From: Comamonadaceae bacterium
Lineage (GTDB): Bacteria; Pseudomonadota; Gammaproteobacteria; Burkholderiales; Burkholderiaceae_C
Assembly: GCA_027486555.1 (NCBI GenBank)
Contig: JAIXOX010000084.1
Coordinates: 1-64,000 of the forward strand
DNA length: 64,000 bases
Direction: 5' to 3'
In this document: positions 36,119 to 45,544 of the stretch, one piece after another
Layout of the letters: each line of letters starts with the position of its first letter
Numbering within the stretch: the stretch's first letter is position 1
Notes under the pieces: model-generated
Seen by the model: the letters and a program-made list of their open reading frames with translations, nothing else
The model's database searches: none
What the model was told of the DNA's origin: nothing
Position numbers and translations under genes: made by a program

Positions 36119-37036
36119 TTATTCGATGTTCTGGACTTGTTCGCGCATTTGCTCGATCAGCACCTTCATGTCGACCGAGATGCGGGTCATCTCCAGTACG
36201 GCTGATTTGGAGCCCAATGTGTTGGCTTCGCGGTGCAGTTCCTGAATCAGGAAGTCCAGGCGTTTGCCAATGTCGCCGCCCTTGGTGAGCAGGCGGCTGA
36301 GTTCGTCAAGGTGCGAGCGCAGGCGGGTCAGCTCTTCGGCCACGTCGATGCGGATGGCAAAGGCGGTGGCTTCGGTCAGAGCGCGGTCTTGCGCGGCTTC
36401 AGGCAGGTGGCTGCCATCCGCCAGGGCCATGGCGTCTTTCCAGCGCTCCAAAAAGCGCTGGCGCTGCTGCTCCACCAGTTGCGGCACCAGCGGCACCGCC
36501 TGTTCTGCCAGGCTGCGCAGCTGCTCAATGTGGCTTTGCAGCATCTCGGTCAGGCGGGCACCTTCCCGGGCGCGGGCTTCGCGCAGGGCGTCCACCGCTT
36601 GGGTGGCCAGTTGTATCCAGGCCGCTTCATCGGGGGCAGCCTGGCCCGAAATGCCAGCGCTCATGCGCAGCACATCGGCCACGCTCAAGGACCGGGCACT
36701 GGGCAACCAATCTTGAATTTTTTCTTGCAAGGCCGCGATTTTTTGCAGGGCTTGGTGGTTGGGCGCTTGAAGGGCAGCGCCGTCGCCTGCGTCCTGACTG
36801 GCGCGCACTTCGACTTTGCCGCGTTTGATCTGGCGGGTGATCAGTTCGCGCAGGCCGGGTTCGAGTTGGCGCAGCTCTTCGGGCAGGCGAAAACTCAGGT
36901 CGAGAAAGCGGCTGTTGACCGAGCGGATTTCAAGCCCCAGCCGGGCTGTGTGGACCGCGTTGGCAGGGCTTTCACCGTCTGCGGGCAGTGGGCTGTGCTG
37001 CACACTCGCGTAGCCGGTCATACTGTAAACTGACAT
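36119..37036 (-). CDS. YicC/YloC family endoribonuclease
   Basis: 305 residues. The N-terminal [27 protein letters not shown] and the C-terminal [20 protein letters not shown] are family hallmarks. YicC of E. coli acts as an RNase on small RNAs. It starts the yicC-gmk-rpoZ-spoT run and is divergent from rph, as in many proteobacteria. Confidence 0.93.
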   Translation of the reverse strand: MSVYSMTGYASVQHSPLPADGESPANAVHTARLGLEIRSVNSRFLDLSFRLPEELRQLEPGLRELITRQIKRGKVEVRASQDAGDGAALQAPNHQALQKIAALQEKIQDWLPSARSLSVADVLRMSAGISGQAAPDEAAWIQLATQAVDALREARAREGARLTEMLQSHIEQLRSLAEQAVPLVPQLVEQQRQRFLERWKDAMALADGSHLPEAAQDRALTEATAFAIRIDVAEELTRLRSHLDELSRLLTKGGDIGKRLDFLIQELHREANTLGSKSAVLEMTRISVDMKVLIEQMREQVQNIE

Positions 37037-37207
37037 CGATCAAGTTCCTTGTGACAGCGCTGGTTCACACTGACCATCAATGGCCATCCAGCGCTGCAAA
37101 TGCCCAGCCTAACAGCAGAGCATGAAACAGGGCATTATCTCAAACTCTTTTGCCTGACCCGCTCGCCATTGGCCGAGCTCAAAGGTCAGCACCATTTCAG
37201 CGCCACC

Positions 37208-37966
37208 ATGAACACCACCCCTTCTTATGTCCGAACAGGTCGCGCAGCCGACGCCTTGCGCGCTGTGCGCATCACACGCGGTTACACCATCCACGCCGAG
37301 GGCTCGGTTCTGATTGAGTTTGGACAGACCCGCGTGTTGTGCACCGCCTCGGTCGAGGAAAAAGTGCCAAGCCACAAAAAAGGCAGTGGCGAGGGCTGGG
37401 TGACGGCCGAATACGGCATGTTGCCCCGCGCCACCCACACCCGGGGTGACCGTGAGGCCGCACGGGGCAAACAAAGCGGGCGCACGCAAGAGATCCAGCG
37501 CCTGATTGGCCGCTCGCTGCGGGCGGTGTTTGACCTGAAAAAACTGGGCGAACGCACGATTCACCTCGACTGCGACGTGCTGCAAGCCGATGGCGGCACC
37601 CGCACTGCCAGCATTACCGGCGCTTTTGTGGCCGCGCAAGACGCTGTCAATTGGCTCATGGCCACGGGCAAACTGACCGAGTCGCCCATCCTCGACCGCG
37701 TGGCCGCCATCTCGGTGGGCCTGAAAAGCGGCACCCCCTTGTTGGACCTTGATTACCCCGAAGACTCGGCTTGTGACACCGACATGAACGTGGTCATGAC
37801 CGGCGCGGGCAACTTTGTGGAAGTGCAGGGCACCGCCGAGGGCGTGGCCTTCACCCGCGTTGAGATGGACCGCATGCTGGCGCTGGCCGAAAAAGGCATT
37901 GCACAGCTGGTGCAGCTGCAGAAACAGGCGCACGACGAGCCCCAAACCCTGACCTTCAGCGCTTAA
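37208..37966 (+). CDS. rph: Ribonuclease PH
   Basis: 252 residues; a phosphorolytic 3'-exonuclease that trims tRNA. R-x-x-A-D-A-L-R near the N-terminus, [20 protein letters not shown] in the active site and [20 protein letters not shown] near the C-terminus are characteristic. ATG 37208 gives the usual N-terminus; the frame upstream is not conserved. Confidence 0.96.
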   Translation: MNTTPSYVRTGRAADALRAVRITRGYTIHAEGSVLIEFGQTRVLCTASVEEKVPSHKKGSGEGWVTAEYGMLPRATHTRGDREAARGKQSGRTQEIQRLIGRSLRAVFDLKKLGERTIHLDCDVLQADGGTRTASITGAFVAAQDAVNWLMATGKLTESPILDRVAAISVGLKSGTPLLDLDYPEDSACDTDMNVVMTGAGNFVEVQGTAEGVAFTRVEMDRMLALAEKGIAQLVQLQKQAHDEPQTLTFSA

Positions 37967-37979
37967 AGCCCCTGCGCCC

Positions 37980-38606
37980 ATGAAAATCGTATTGGCCTCC
38001 AATAACGCGGGCAAACTTGCCGAGCTGCAAACCCTGTTTGCGCCTTTGGGCATGACGCTGGTGCGCCAGTCCGAGCTGAACATTCCCGAAGCTGCTGAGC
38101 CTTTCAAGACCTTTGTCGAAAACGCCTTGGCCAAAGCCCGTCATGCAGCGCAGCTGAGCGGCATGCCCGCTTTGGCCGATGACGCCGGTTTGTGTGTGGA
38201 TGCTTTTGGCGGTCAGCCCGGTGTGGACACGGCCTATTACGCCACCCGCTTTGGCTACCCCAAGGGGGATGACACCAACGTCACGGCTTTGCTGGAACAA
38301 ATGCAGGGCGTCCAAGGTGCCGAGCAACGCCGCGCCGCCATGGTCAGCACCTTGGTGGCGCTGCGCAGTGCCGACGACCCGGAGCCTCTGATCGCGGTGG
38401 GCCGGGTGGTGGTGCAGATCACGCCAGAGCGCCGAGGCACGAACGGTTTTGGTTTTGACCCGGTCATGTTTTTGCCTGAATTTGGCAAGACTTTTGCCGA
38501 GTTGCCCCCCGAGGTGAAAAACGCCAACAGCCACCGGGGCCGCGCTGCTCAGGCCATGCTGGCGCTGATGCGTGAGCGTTGGTTTGAACCCCCACTCACG
38601 GTTTGA
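37980..38606 (+). CDS. rdgB: XTP/dITP diphosphatase
   Basis: 208 residues; hydrolyses non-canonical purine nucleotides. It shows VLASNNAGKLAELQTLFAPL, LADDAGLCVDAFGGQPGVDT and GFGFDPVMFLPE, the Ham1 motifs. It starts 13 bases after rph and is followed 7 bases later by hemW, forming a conserved trio. Confidence 0.96.
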   Translation: MKIVLASNNAGKLAELQTLFAPLGMTLVRQSELNIPEAAEPFKTFVENALAKARHAAQLSGMPALADDAGLCVDAFGGQPGVDTAYYATRFGYPKGDDTNVTALLEQMQGVQGAEQRRAAMVSTLVALRSADDPEPLIAVGRVVVQITPERRGTNGFGFDPVMFLPEFGKTFAELPPEVKNANSHRGRAAQAMLALMRERWFEPPLTV

Positions 38607-38613
38607 AGGCGCC

Positions 38614-39825
38614 ATGAATCCCCACATGGACCCTGTGCACGCCATGCGCCCAGGCGTGCTGCAACTGAACGCTTTGCCGCCGCTGTCGCTGTATGTGCAC
38701 CTGCCTTGGTGCATCAAGAAGTGCCCGTATTGCGACTTCAACTCGCACGAGTTGCGCGAGGGCGCTGATCCGGTGTCGACGCAAGACGCCTACATCAACG
38801 CGCTGTTGGCCGACCTCGAAGCGAGCCTGCCGCTGATTTGGGGTCGCAGCATTCAAACCGTGTTTTTGGGCGGCGGCACGCCCAGCTTGTTTTCGCCCGA
38901 GGCAATTGACCGTTTGATCTCGGGCATCCGTGCCCGTGTGCGCTTGGCGCCTGATGCCGAAATCACCATGGAAGCGAACCCCGGTACTTTTGAAAAAGAC
39001 CGCTTCAAGGCCTTCCACCAGGCGGGCATCACCCGTTTGTCGATTGGCGTGCAGAGCTTTGACAACGCGCACCTGAAGGCCTTGGGCCGCGTGCACGACC
39101 GCGATCAGGCCTTGGCCGCCGTGACCGAAGCGGCGCAAGTGTTTGACACCTTCAACCTCGACCTGATGTACGCCTTGCCAGGTCAAACGCTGCAAGGCCT
39201 GACCCAAGACATCCAGACCGCGCTGGACTTTGCGCCGCCGCACATCTCGATCTACCACCTGACGATCGAGTCCAACACGGTGTTCGCCAAGTTTCCGCCC
39301 ACCTTGCCCGAGGACGATTTGGCCTACGAGATGATGGACCGCATCACCGAGTTGACCTCGTTGGCTGGTCTTGAGCGCTACGAAGTATCGGCGTATGCCA
39401 AGCCCGGTCACAAGTGTGCGCACAACCTGAACTATTGGCAATTTGGGGATTATTTGGGCATTGGGGCGGGCGCGCACAGCAAGCTCAGTTTTGCGCACCG
39501 CGTGTTGCGCCAAGTGCGTTACCGCGAGCCCGCTTTGTACATGCGCCAAGCCAGCCAGGGCGATCCTGTCACGCAGAGCACCGAAGTGTCACGCCAAGAA
39601 TTGCCTTTTGAGTTCATGCTCAATGCACTGCGCCTGCGCGATGGTTTTGAGTTGGCCGACTACGTGAGCCGCACAGGCTTGGCTTTGACGAGTTTGCAGC
39701 ATGGGCTGCTGGAGGCCGAAAGAAAAGGCTTGATCGGCCGGGACCTTCACCGGGTGTGGCCGACAGACCGAGGATTTGACTTTCTGAGTGATTTGCAAGC
39801 GCTGTTTTTGGCCGAAGGCGGATGA
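38614..39825 (+). CDS. hemW: Radical SAM protein HemW
   Basis: 403 residues. The radical SAM cysteines are CIKKCPYC, with the extra aromatic residues of the HemN/HemW group, then FLGGGTPSLF and SIGVQSFDNAHL. HemW is related to oxygen-independent coproporphyrinogen oxidase but is regarded as a haem chaperone; the shorter N-terminus fits HemW rather than HemN. ATG 38614 is chosen because the upstream part overlaps rdgB. Confidence 0.92.
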   Translation: MNPHMDPVHAMRPGVLQLNALPPLSLYVHLPWCIKKCPYCDFNSHELREGADPVSTQDAYINALLADLEASLPLIWGRSIQTVFLGGGTPSLFSPEAIDRLISGIRARVRLAPDAEITMEANPGTFEKDRFKAFHQAGITRLSIGVQSFDNAHLKALGRVHDRDQALAAVTEAAQVFDTFNLDLMYALPGQTLQGLTQDIQTALDFAPPHISIYHLTIESNTVFAKFPPTLPEDDLAYEMMDRITELTSLAGLERYEVSAYAKPGHKCAHNLNYWQFGDYLGIGAGAHSKLSFAHRVLRQVRYREPALYMRQASQGDPVTQSTEVSRQELPFEFMLNALRLRDGFELADYVSRTGLALTSLQHGLLEAERKGLIGRDLHRVWPTDRGFDFLSDLQALFLAEGG

Positions 39826-39848
39826 GCCTTTTGGAGATTTTTGGGCCT

Positions 39849-40217
39849 TCAGAGTGAGAGCGTTTGGTGGGCTTGTTGCATGGACTGGCCCAAGTTGTTG
39901 AAGTATTCCAGCGTGCGCTCAGACGGAATCAGGAACTTGGCGCGCCGGTCACCCTCTTGGCTTTGTGCCATGAGCATCTCCTTGTCGCGCAGGCGTGTGA
40001 TGCGTTTGTGCAAGGTGGCCGGTGAACCCAAGTCTTCCAGCGCAATGGCCTCGCGCACAGTCATCGGGTTTTTTTCATACCACCTCAAGACCACCGCTTG
40101 CAGCAAAGCTTCTTCGTTGGCGTCCATTTCCAAGCCGACAGGGAGCACTTGAATGGCTTTGGTGAGCTTCAAGAACCGCAAATAAGCTGCAGCGAAAGGG
40201 CTATTGGTTTTTTCCAT
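39849..40217 (-). CDS. MarR-like winged-helix regulator
   Basis: 122 residues with a single winged-helix domain: MTVREAIALEDLGSPATLHK (helix-turn-helix), RITRLRDKEMLM (wing start) and EGDRRAKFLIPSE (wing). The target is unknown. It starts in an AT-rich stretch and is convergent with hemW. No ligand-binding domain is present. Confidence 0.75.
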   Translation of the reverse strand: MEKTNSPFAAAYLRFLKLTKAIQVLPVGLEMDANEEALLQAVVLRWYEKNPMTVREAIALEDLGSPATLHKRITRLRDKEMLMAQSQEGDRRAKFLIPSERTLEYFNNLGQSMQQAHQTLSL

Positions 40218-40300
40218 AATTTTTCGATTTTAACGAATTAAACATATGCCTCCTGTTTTTGACAAGGTGGCATCGATGGTGATCAAGGGGCTTTGATCAA

Positions 40301-40474
40301 TCAGGTGTTCCAACGGTCCAAAACCAATTGGGGCACTTTGGAAGAAGCCACGAAGTCATGCCCATTGGTAGCATTGAAACCCGGATAACCCGATTCGGCA
40401 ATGGCAGGAATGTGCGGTAAAGCACCCAGGCGGCGAGAACCTGTGCTGGCCAGGGGAATGATCTTGCCCGCATC
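40301..40474 (-). pseudogene. Bug-type (TctC) receptor C-terminal remnant
   Basis: The minus-strand frame reads GKIIPLASTGSRRLGALPHI, then PAIAESGYPGF and VASSKVPQLVLDRWNT, matching the last third of Bug periplasmic receptors. Nothing upstream matches and the frame ends too early, so the gene is lost. It is divergent from the IclR gene, suggesting that this regulator once controlled it. Confidence 0.7.
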
Positions 40475-40579
40475 GGTGTGTGGCGCTGCTGTGGCCCTGT
40501 CATCACGCAGTGGACAACAAGCTAAAGAGCCCCTTTGTCGGCGTGCGGGTAAATTCGACAAATTCAACATAAATATTTT

Positions 40580-40602
40580 TTCTTGCAAAATTTATTCAAG
40601 AA
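40580..40602. promoter_or_regulatory. Inverted repeat upstream of the IclR gene
   Basis: Arms TTCTTG and CAAGAA are separated by 11 AT-rich bases, 34 bases before the ATG at 40636. It could be part of an autoregulatory operator; the arms are short. Confidence 0.35.
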
Positions 40603-40635
40603 ATCAGTATCTTCTTGAGGACAGCGCTGCACAAT

Positions 40636-41496
40636 ATGTCAATTTCGATATTCGAAATTGTGAAAACATCTCAAAGCCCTGCCAAACCTTCGAGCCGTCA
40701 ACAAACACGACAAACGGGGGTGTTTGTTCGGACGACGCCGGGCAGCCAATCCCTGGAGCGGGGGCTGCGCATTTTGCGCACCTTCCGCTACGGTGTGGAC
40801 TCGCTGACCAATGCCGACATTGCCGAGCGCACGGGGCTTGTGCGGCCGACAGTCAGCCGGCTCTGTCGCTCTTTGGTGGATTCTGGTTTTCTCGAGTTTG
40901 ATCGTCAGCAAAACGCCTACCGTTTGAGCGTTGCCAGTTTGAGTCTGGCTTTGTCCTTCAGGTCTTCAGACCCCGTGCTGGAGACGGCGCTTCCTTTGAT
41001 GCGCGAGTTGGCTCAGAGCCGGAAAGTCAATGTGAGCCTGGCCACGGCAGACCAGCTGGAGATGGTTTATGTGGAGACCGTGCGGTTCAGTCGACAAGGT
41101 GTTTTCAGGCACCATGCGGCTGGCAGTCGGATCCCGATAGCCGTCACCTCCTTGGGTCGCGCTTATCTGGCTGGCCTGCCGCCCTTGCAACGCCAAAGCC
41201 TGCTTGAAAAACTGCAATCTGCGCATGGCAAGGACGGACCAAAATCGCAAGAGCAACTGCTGCAAGCGCTCAAGCTCTTCGAGCTGCGCGGCTTTTGTTA
41301 CACCCAATGGCAAGCGGGCATGGGCTCGGTCGCTTCGCCCATTCAGTCACCCAGCGGCAGAACGTACGCCATTCACATCAGTTATCACATCGAAGCGCCT
41401 GACTCGGAGACCCGTCAGATGGACATGCATGCAGCGCTGCTGAGCCATTTGGTGCACGACGTCAAGGCAGCATGGGCAGAAAAAATCGGCGATTGA
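40636..41496 (+). CDS. IclR-family transcriptional regulator
   Basis: 286 residues from ATG 40636. The winged helix is SLERGLRILRTF...TNADIAERTGLVRPTVSRLC and the C-terminal effector domain runs from about residue 110. Family members usually begin 10-25 residues before the SLERGL motif, whereas here about 38 residues precede it, so an in-frame GTG at 40660 may be the true start. A perfect palindrome covers 40640-40660. It probably controls the molybdenum hydroxylase cluster or the lost Bug gene, by position only. Confidence 0.88.
   Translation: MSISIFEIVKTSQSPAKPSSRQQTRQTGVFVRTTPGSQSLERGLRILRTFRYGVDSLTNADIAERTGLVRPTVSRLCRSLVDSGFLEFDRQQNAYRLSVASLSLALSFRSSDPVLETALPLMRELAQSRKVNVSLATADQLEMVYVETVRFSRQGVFRHHAAGSRIPIAVTSLGRAYLAGLPPLQRQSLLEKLQSAHGKDGPKSQEQLLQALKLFELRGFCYTQWQAGMGSVASPIQSPSGRTYAIHISYHIEAPDSETRQMDMHAALLSHLVHDVKAAWAEKIGD
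40640..40660. promoter_or_regulatory. Perfect 9-3-9 palindrome at the IclR start
   Basis: Arms CAATTTCGA and TCGAAATTG flank TAT without mismatch. It overlaps the first codons if ATG 40636 is used, or ends just before an in-frame GTG at 40660. The size and symmetry suit a dimeric regulator such as the IclR protein itself. Confidence 0.5.
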
Positions 41497-41520
41497 AGAC
41501 CGTCCCCCAACACCAAGCCA

Positions 41521-41552
41521 CAGGCCCGGATCCATGTCATTGATCCGGGCCT
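41521..41552. terminator. Hairpin between the convergent IclR and hydroxylase genes
   Basis: An 11-bp perfect stem AGGCCCGGATC / GATCCGGGCCT around a 9-base loop lies between two converging stop codons. It lacks a T-run on either strand, so it may act as an RNA 3' stabiliser or a weak bidirectional terminator. Confidence 0.45.
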
Positions 41553-41585
41553 GAAGGCCATGGCGCTTGACTGCGGTGGTGCGCT

Positions 41586-43814
41586 TTACGCGGTTTTGGC
41601 CCCCGCGCCTTTCAGGGCTGTCAAGACGGATGCTGGCGTGAAGGGAATGGTGCGCAAGCGCACCCCGGTCGCGTCAAACACCGCATTGGCAATGGCGGCG
41701 GGGACGGTGGTCGGGGTCTGTTCGCCCGCGCCCCAGGCGGGCAGGCCCGGTTGGTTGATCAACACCGTTTGAACCGTTGGGGTTTCGGGGAATCGCAAAA
41801 TGGGATAGCTGGCCCAATCCACGCTGTCAATGGTGCTGCCATGCCATTGCACTTCCTCCATGAGGGTGCGGCTGACGGTTTGGATGACACCGCCCTCGAC
41901 CTGGTTGATGACCCCATCGGGGTTGATGATTTGCCCACAATCGTGGGCCACATACACCTTGGTGACTTGGATCTGGCCTGTGGTCCTGTTGACCTCGACC
42001 TCGGCCACGGTGGCAACGTAGGTGATGGCATTGTTGTACCGCACGTATGAAATGCCCCGTCCTCGTGCGATGTTGGCCGAACTCACTTGGGTGGCCGATG
42101 GGCGTTTGGTCCAATTGGACGCCTTGAGCACCGCCTGAATCACTGCGCTGGCGCGCGCATCGTTCAGGTGTGCCAGACGGAACTCGGCGGCATCGGTGCC
42201 CGCTGCTGCGGCCAATTCGTCCATGAAGGATTCGTTGGCAAAACTGTTTTCGATGCGGCCAGGGCTGCGCAAATGTGAGGATCGCAAAAAAGTCTGTGCA
42301 ACGTGCTTGGTCGTGACCAAGATGTTGGGGACCACATAAGGCGCCCCAGCGTTCTGGAACAAAAACCCCACCCAGTTGCCAGGGCGTGCAATGCCCGTGT
42401 CACTGGCGGCCAGCAATGGAAAATCCAGGGGTTTGAAGGCCGCGATGTGGTTCAAGGCAATGAAAAAATCGCCCTTCCAGCCGGTGATCTTGCCTTGCGC
42501 ATCCAAACTGGCTTCCAGATCCATGGCGCGTGGCGGGCTTTTAGGGGCCAAGGCCGTTTCATCCTGACGCGTCCATTGCACGCGCACAGGTTTGCCGATT
42601 TTCATGGCAATCAGGGCCGCGTCCGCGGTGGCATCTTCATGCCCGTTGCGGCCGTAGCAGCCTGAACCGTCCAGATACACCAATCGGATGGCGGTTTTGG
42701 GCAAGCCCGTGATGACCGACAACTCGTGCTGCATGGAGTGCGTGGCCTGCGACGCTGACCAGCACACCAGTTGCCCATCTTTGAAGTCGGCGACCGCACA
42801 CGACGGTCCGATGGAGGCATGTGTTTGCACTGCAAAGTTGTAGGTGGCTTTGACGCTGCGGGCTGCGCTGCCCAAGACCTGCGACACGTCGCCCACTTTT
42901 TGTGTGGCCTCTTCCTTGGCCACAGGCATTTTGCGCCAGGCTTCAAAAATGGTGGCTTGGGCGGGCAAGTCTGCACCCGAACTCCATTGGGCCTTCAGCG
43001 CATCTGAAGCCTTGATGGCGGCCCACTCGGTTTTGGCCACAACCGCCAAAAAGTTGCCTTGACGCACGGTCTGCACAAAACCCTTGATCTTTTTGGCCTG
43101 TGAATCATCGACCCCTTGCAGCGACGCCCCGATTTGGGTGGGCCGAATGACCCGGGCGTGCAGCATGCCCGGAAGCCGCAGGTCGTGCACATAGAGGTGC
43201 TCGCCAGTGACTTTGGCTGGAATGTCCACGCGCGGCACCGACTGACCGACGAGTTTGTAGTCGGTGTGTTTTTTAACGGCAATCTTGGGGTCGACCTTGA
43301 TTTCAAATCCTGACCCAATCAGGCTCCCGTAAGTGGCGGATTTGCGAGTGGCCTCGTGCGCGATCACCCCATCGTTGACCACCAATTCAGTCACTGGCAC
43401 GCCCCAATTTTTGGCGGCGCGCTGAAGCAAGGCTTGGCGCGCGTTGGCCGCTGCAATGCGCAACTCGCTGCCACCTTGAGAAATGGTGATGGCCGCGCCC
43501 GTGAGCCATTGGTCCGGTGTGGTGCCGGTGTCGCCCATGACCATGTCAATGCGGCCAAAGCCCACATCCAGCTCGTCTGCGGCAATTTGGCTGAGTGCCG
43601 TTTTGGTGCCCGTGCCCAAATCCACTTTGCCCACGTAAAGGGTGATGCGGTTGTTTTTGTCAATGGTCAGCCACGAGTCCAGGACATCGTTGGCCACGCT
43701 TTTGGTCGGGGCAAGAACATTGGCCGCCTGCGCTGTGGTGCTCAGGGAAAAGCCTACGGCCAGGACCCCAGCGCCCGCAGCACCCAGAAATTGACGTCGA
43801 TTGAAGTTGCTCAT
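41586..43814 (-). CDS. Molybdenum hydroxylase large subunit (IorB type)
   Basis: 742 residues of the xanthine oxidase superfamily, like the beta subunit of isoquinoline 1-oxidoreductase and membrane-bound aldehyde dehydrogenases. A Tat signal (NRRQFLGAAGAGVLAVG) predicts export with folded cofactor. Two molybdopterin domains follow, with features such as GTGTKTALSQIAADELDVGF, GSGCYGRNGHEDATADAALI and FLRSSHLRSPGRIENSFANE. The C-terminal GVINQVEGG and GAGEQTPTTVPAAIANAV are typical. The substrate cannot be told. It is 10 bases after the 2Fe-2S subunit gene. No cytochrome subunit or maturation factor is adjacent. Confidence 0.88.
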   Translation of the reverse strand: MSNFNRRQFLGAAGAGVLAVGFSLSTTAQAANVLAPTKSVANDVLDSWLTIDKNNRITLYVGKVDLGTGTKTALSQIAADELDVGFGRIDMVMGDTGTTPDQWLTGAAITISQGGSELRIAAANARQALLQRAAKNWGVPVTELVVNDGVIAHEATRKSATYGSLIGSGFEIKVDPKIAVKKHTDYKLVGQSVPRVDIPAKVTGEHLYVHDLRLPGMLHARVIRPTQIGASLQGVDDSQAKKIKGFVQTVRQGNFLAVVAKTEWAAIKASDALKAQWSSGADLPAQATIFEAWRKMPVAKEEATQKVGDVSQVLGSAARSVKATYNFAVQTHASIGPSCAVADFKDGQLVCWSASQATHSMQHELSVITGLPKTAIRLVYLDGSGCYGRNGHEDATADAALIAMKIGKPVRVQWTRQDETALAPKSPPRAMDLEASLDAQGKITGWKGDFFIALNHIAAFKPLDFPLLAASDTGIARPGNWVGFLFQNAGAPYVVPNILVTTKHVAQTFLRSSHLRSPGRIENSFANESFMDELAAAAGTDAAEFRLAHLNDARASAVIQAVLKASNWTKRPSATQVSSANIARGRGISYVRYNNAITYVATVAEVEVNRTTGQIQVTKVYVAHDCGQIINPDGVINQVEGGVIQTVSRTLMEEVQWHGSTIDSVDWASYPILRFPETPTVQTVLINQPGLPAWGAGEQTPTTVPAAIANAVFDATGVRLRTIPFTPASVLTALKGAGAKTA

Positions 43815-43824
43815 CGTGCTCTCC

Positions 43825-44283
43825 TCAGGCGGTGATGGCGCGTTTGACCGCGGCCACAATGCGTTGATGGGTGCCGCAGCGGCAAAGGTTGCCGGCCAGG
43901 GCTTCTTGAATTTGTTGGTCGCTCGGATTTTTGTTTTTGGCCAGCAAAGCGGTGGCCGTCATGATCATGCCGTTGATGCAATAGCCGCATTGCACAGCTT
44001 GGGTGTCGATGAAGGCTTGTTGCAACTTGCCGGGTTTTGCCGTGCTACCGAGGCCTTCCAAGGTGATCACGGCTTTGCCCTGCACGCTGGCAGCGGGTGT
44101 GATGCAAGAGCGGGTGGCTTGCCCGTTGACCAAGACCGTGCAGGCCCCGCATTGACCCTTGCCACAACCAAATTTGGGGCCATTGAGTCCCAATTGATCG
44201 CGCAATGCATAAAGCAAAGGGATGTCCTGATCGGCGTTGACCGAGCGGCCTTTGCCATTGACCTTCAAATTCATTTGAGCCAT
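43825..44283 (-). CDS. Molybdenum hydroxylase 2Fe-2S subunit (IorA type)
   Basis: 152 residues. The plant-type 2Fe-2S cluster cysteines are in FGCGKGQCGACTVLVNG...SC and the second cluster in VQCGYCINGMI...NLCRCGTHQRI. It transfers electrons from the molybdenum site in the large subunit. ATG 44283 is used since the upstream frame lacks similarity. It is divergent from the quinone oxidoreductase. Confidence 0.93.
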   Translation of the reverse strand: MAQMNLKVNGKGRSVNADQDIPLLYALRDQLGLNGPKFGCGKGQCGACTVLVNGQATRSCITPAASVQGKAVITLEGLGSTAKPGKLQQAFIDTQAVQCGYCINGMIMTATALLAKNKNPSDQQIQEALAGNLCRCGTHQRIVAAVKRAITA

Positions 44284-44530
44284 GTTGTTGTCTCCATTGT
44301 TTTGAAAGGCACGCAACTGGGCATGCCCCACCTTGCATCGAAAGTGCAAAGGTCGATGCGATCCAATTCATTATGAAGATCGGTACGAGCTTGCGTCTGC
44401 GTGGTATCCCGAAGAAAGTCCGCTAGGCGACAGTTTTGTCTGCGGCTCTGAAGATACTGCAGCGTGTGTTGGGCATGGGCCGAGGGGCCTGTCCAACCGT
44501 GTGCAATGGCTTCATTTTCTGGAAAGCAAA

Positions 44531-45541
44531 ATGGCATCTCCGTTTGAAATACAGGTCACCGCCATCGGTGGGCCTGAAGTTTTGCAAAGTCGTTCGATCG
44601 AGGTGCCTGTGCCAGCACCTCATGAGGTGGTTTTGGCCCACACGGCCATTGGCGTGAACTTTGTTGACATTTACTTGCGTGCAGGTCAGGCCCACTCGCA
44701 CAACCCGCAGCCGCCCTTTGTGCCTGGCATCAATGCGGTGGGCCAAATCATCGCTCTGGGCTCGCAGGTCAATGACCTTCAACTGGGGCAAAAGGTCACT
44801 TACACCAACGCAGGTGTTGGCAGTTACAGCACCCATGTCGCGGTATCGGCCGAGCGACTGATCCCTGTGCCACCCGATGTGGACGATGTGCGTGTGGCTG
44901 CCGGTTTGGTGCGGGCCCTGACGTGCCAATACTTGCTCAAACAAATGCGCAGGCTTGACCCCGGTACCCGCGTGCTGGTGCACGCTGCTGCCGGTGGGGT
45001 GGGGCAAATTCTGGTCCAGTGGGCCAAGCGCCTTGGATTGCAGGTGTTGGCCACAGCTGGCAGCGAATCCAAGGTACAAACCGCCTTGGCGCTGGGGGCA
45101 GATTTCGCCATCAATTACCGCGACGCAGATTTTGTTGCCGAGGTGCAGCGCATCACGCAGGGGCAGGGCGTGAGCGTGGTGTTTGACTCGGTCGGAAAAG
45201 ACACTTTTGACGGTTCCCTGAAGTGCTTGGAGCCCAAGGGTCTGGTGGTCAACTTTGGCACCGCCTCAGGGCAAGTCGAGGGCTTCGCCTTGCAGGACTT
45301 GCACAGCAAATCGCTGTGGGTCTGCCGCCCCACTTTGCGCACTTACATCGCCAACCGCGCTGACATGCTCGCCATGAGTGTGGAAGCTTTCGCCATTTTG
45401 GGCGACCCCACGATTCGCCTGGACATTGACACCTTGCTGCCCCTGAGTCAGGCCAGCGAGGCACACCGTTTGCTGGAAAGCCGAACCACGCAAGGGGCCA
45501 TTGTCTTGATCCCGGACGATCTCATCCACACACAGGAGTAA
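44531..45541 (+). CDS. NADPH:quinone oxidoreductase-like MDR protein
   Basis: 336 residues of the zinc-free medium-chain dehydrogenase/reductase family. The N-terminal IGVNFVDIYLRAG and the Rossmann motif VHAAAGGVGQILVQWAKRLG are typical of QorA. It probably reduces quinones or enones with NADPH. ATG 44531 fits the family start. Four bases separate it from the Bug receptor gene, so they share a transcript. Confidence 0.9.
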   Translation: MASPFEIQVTAIGGPEVLQSRSIEVPVPAPHEVVLAHTAIGVNFVDIYLRAGQAHSHNPQPPFVPGINAVGQIIALGSQVNDLQLGQKVTYTNAGVGSYSTHVAVSAERLIPVPPDVDDVRVAAGLVRALTCQYLLKQMRRLDPGTRVLVHAAAGGVGQILVQWAKRLGLQVLATAGSESKVQTALALGADFAINYRDADFVAEVQRITQGQGVSVVFDSVGKDTFDGSLKCLEPKGLVVNFGTASGQVEGFALQDLHSKSLWVCRPTLRTYIANRADMLAMSVEAFAILGDPTIRLDIDTLLPLSQASEAHRLLESRTTQGAIVLIPDDLIHTQE

Positions 45542-45544
45542 ACC

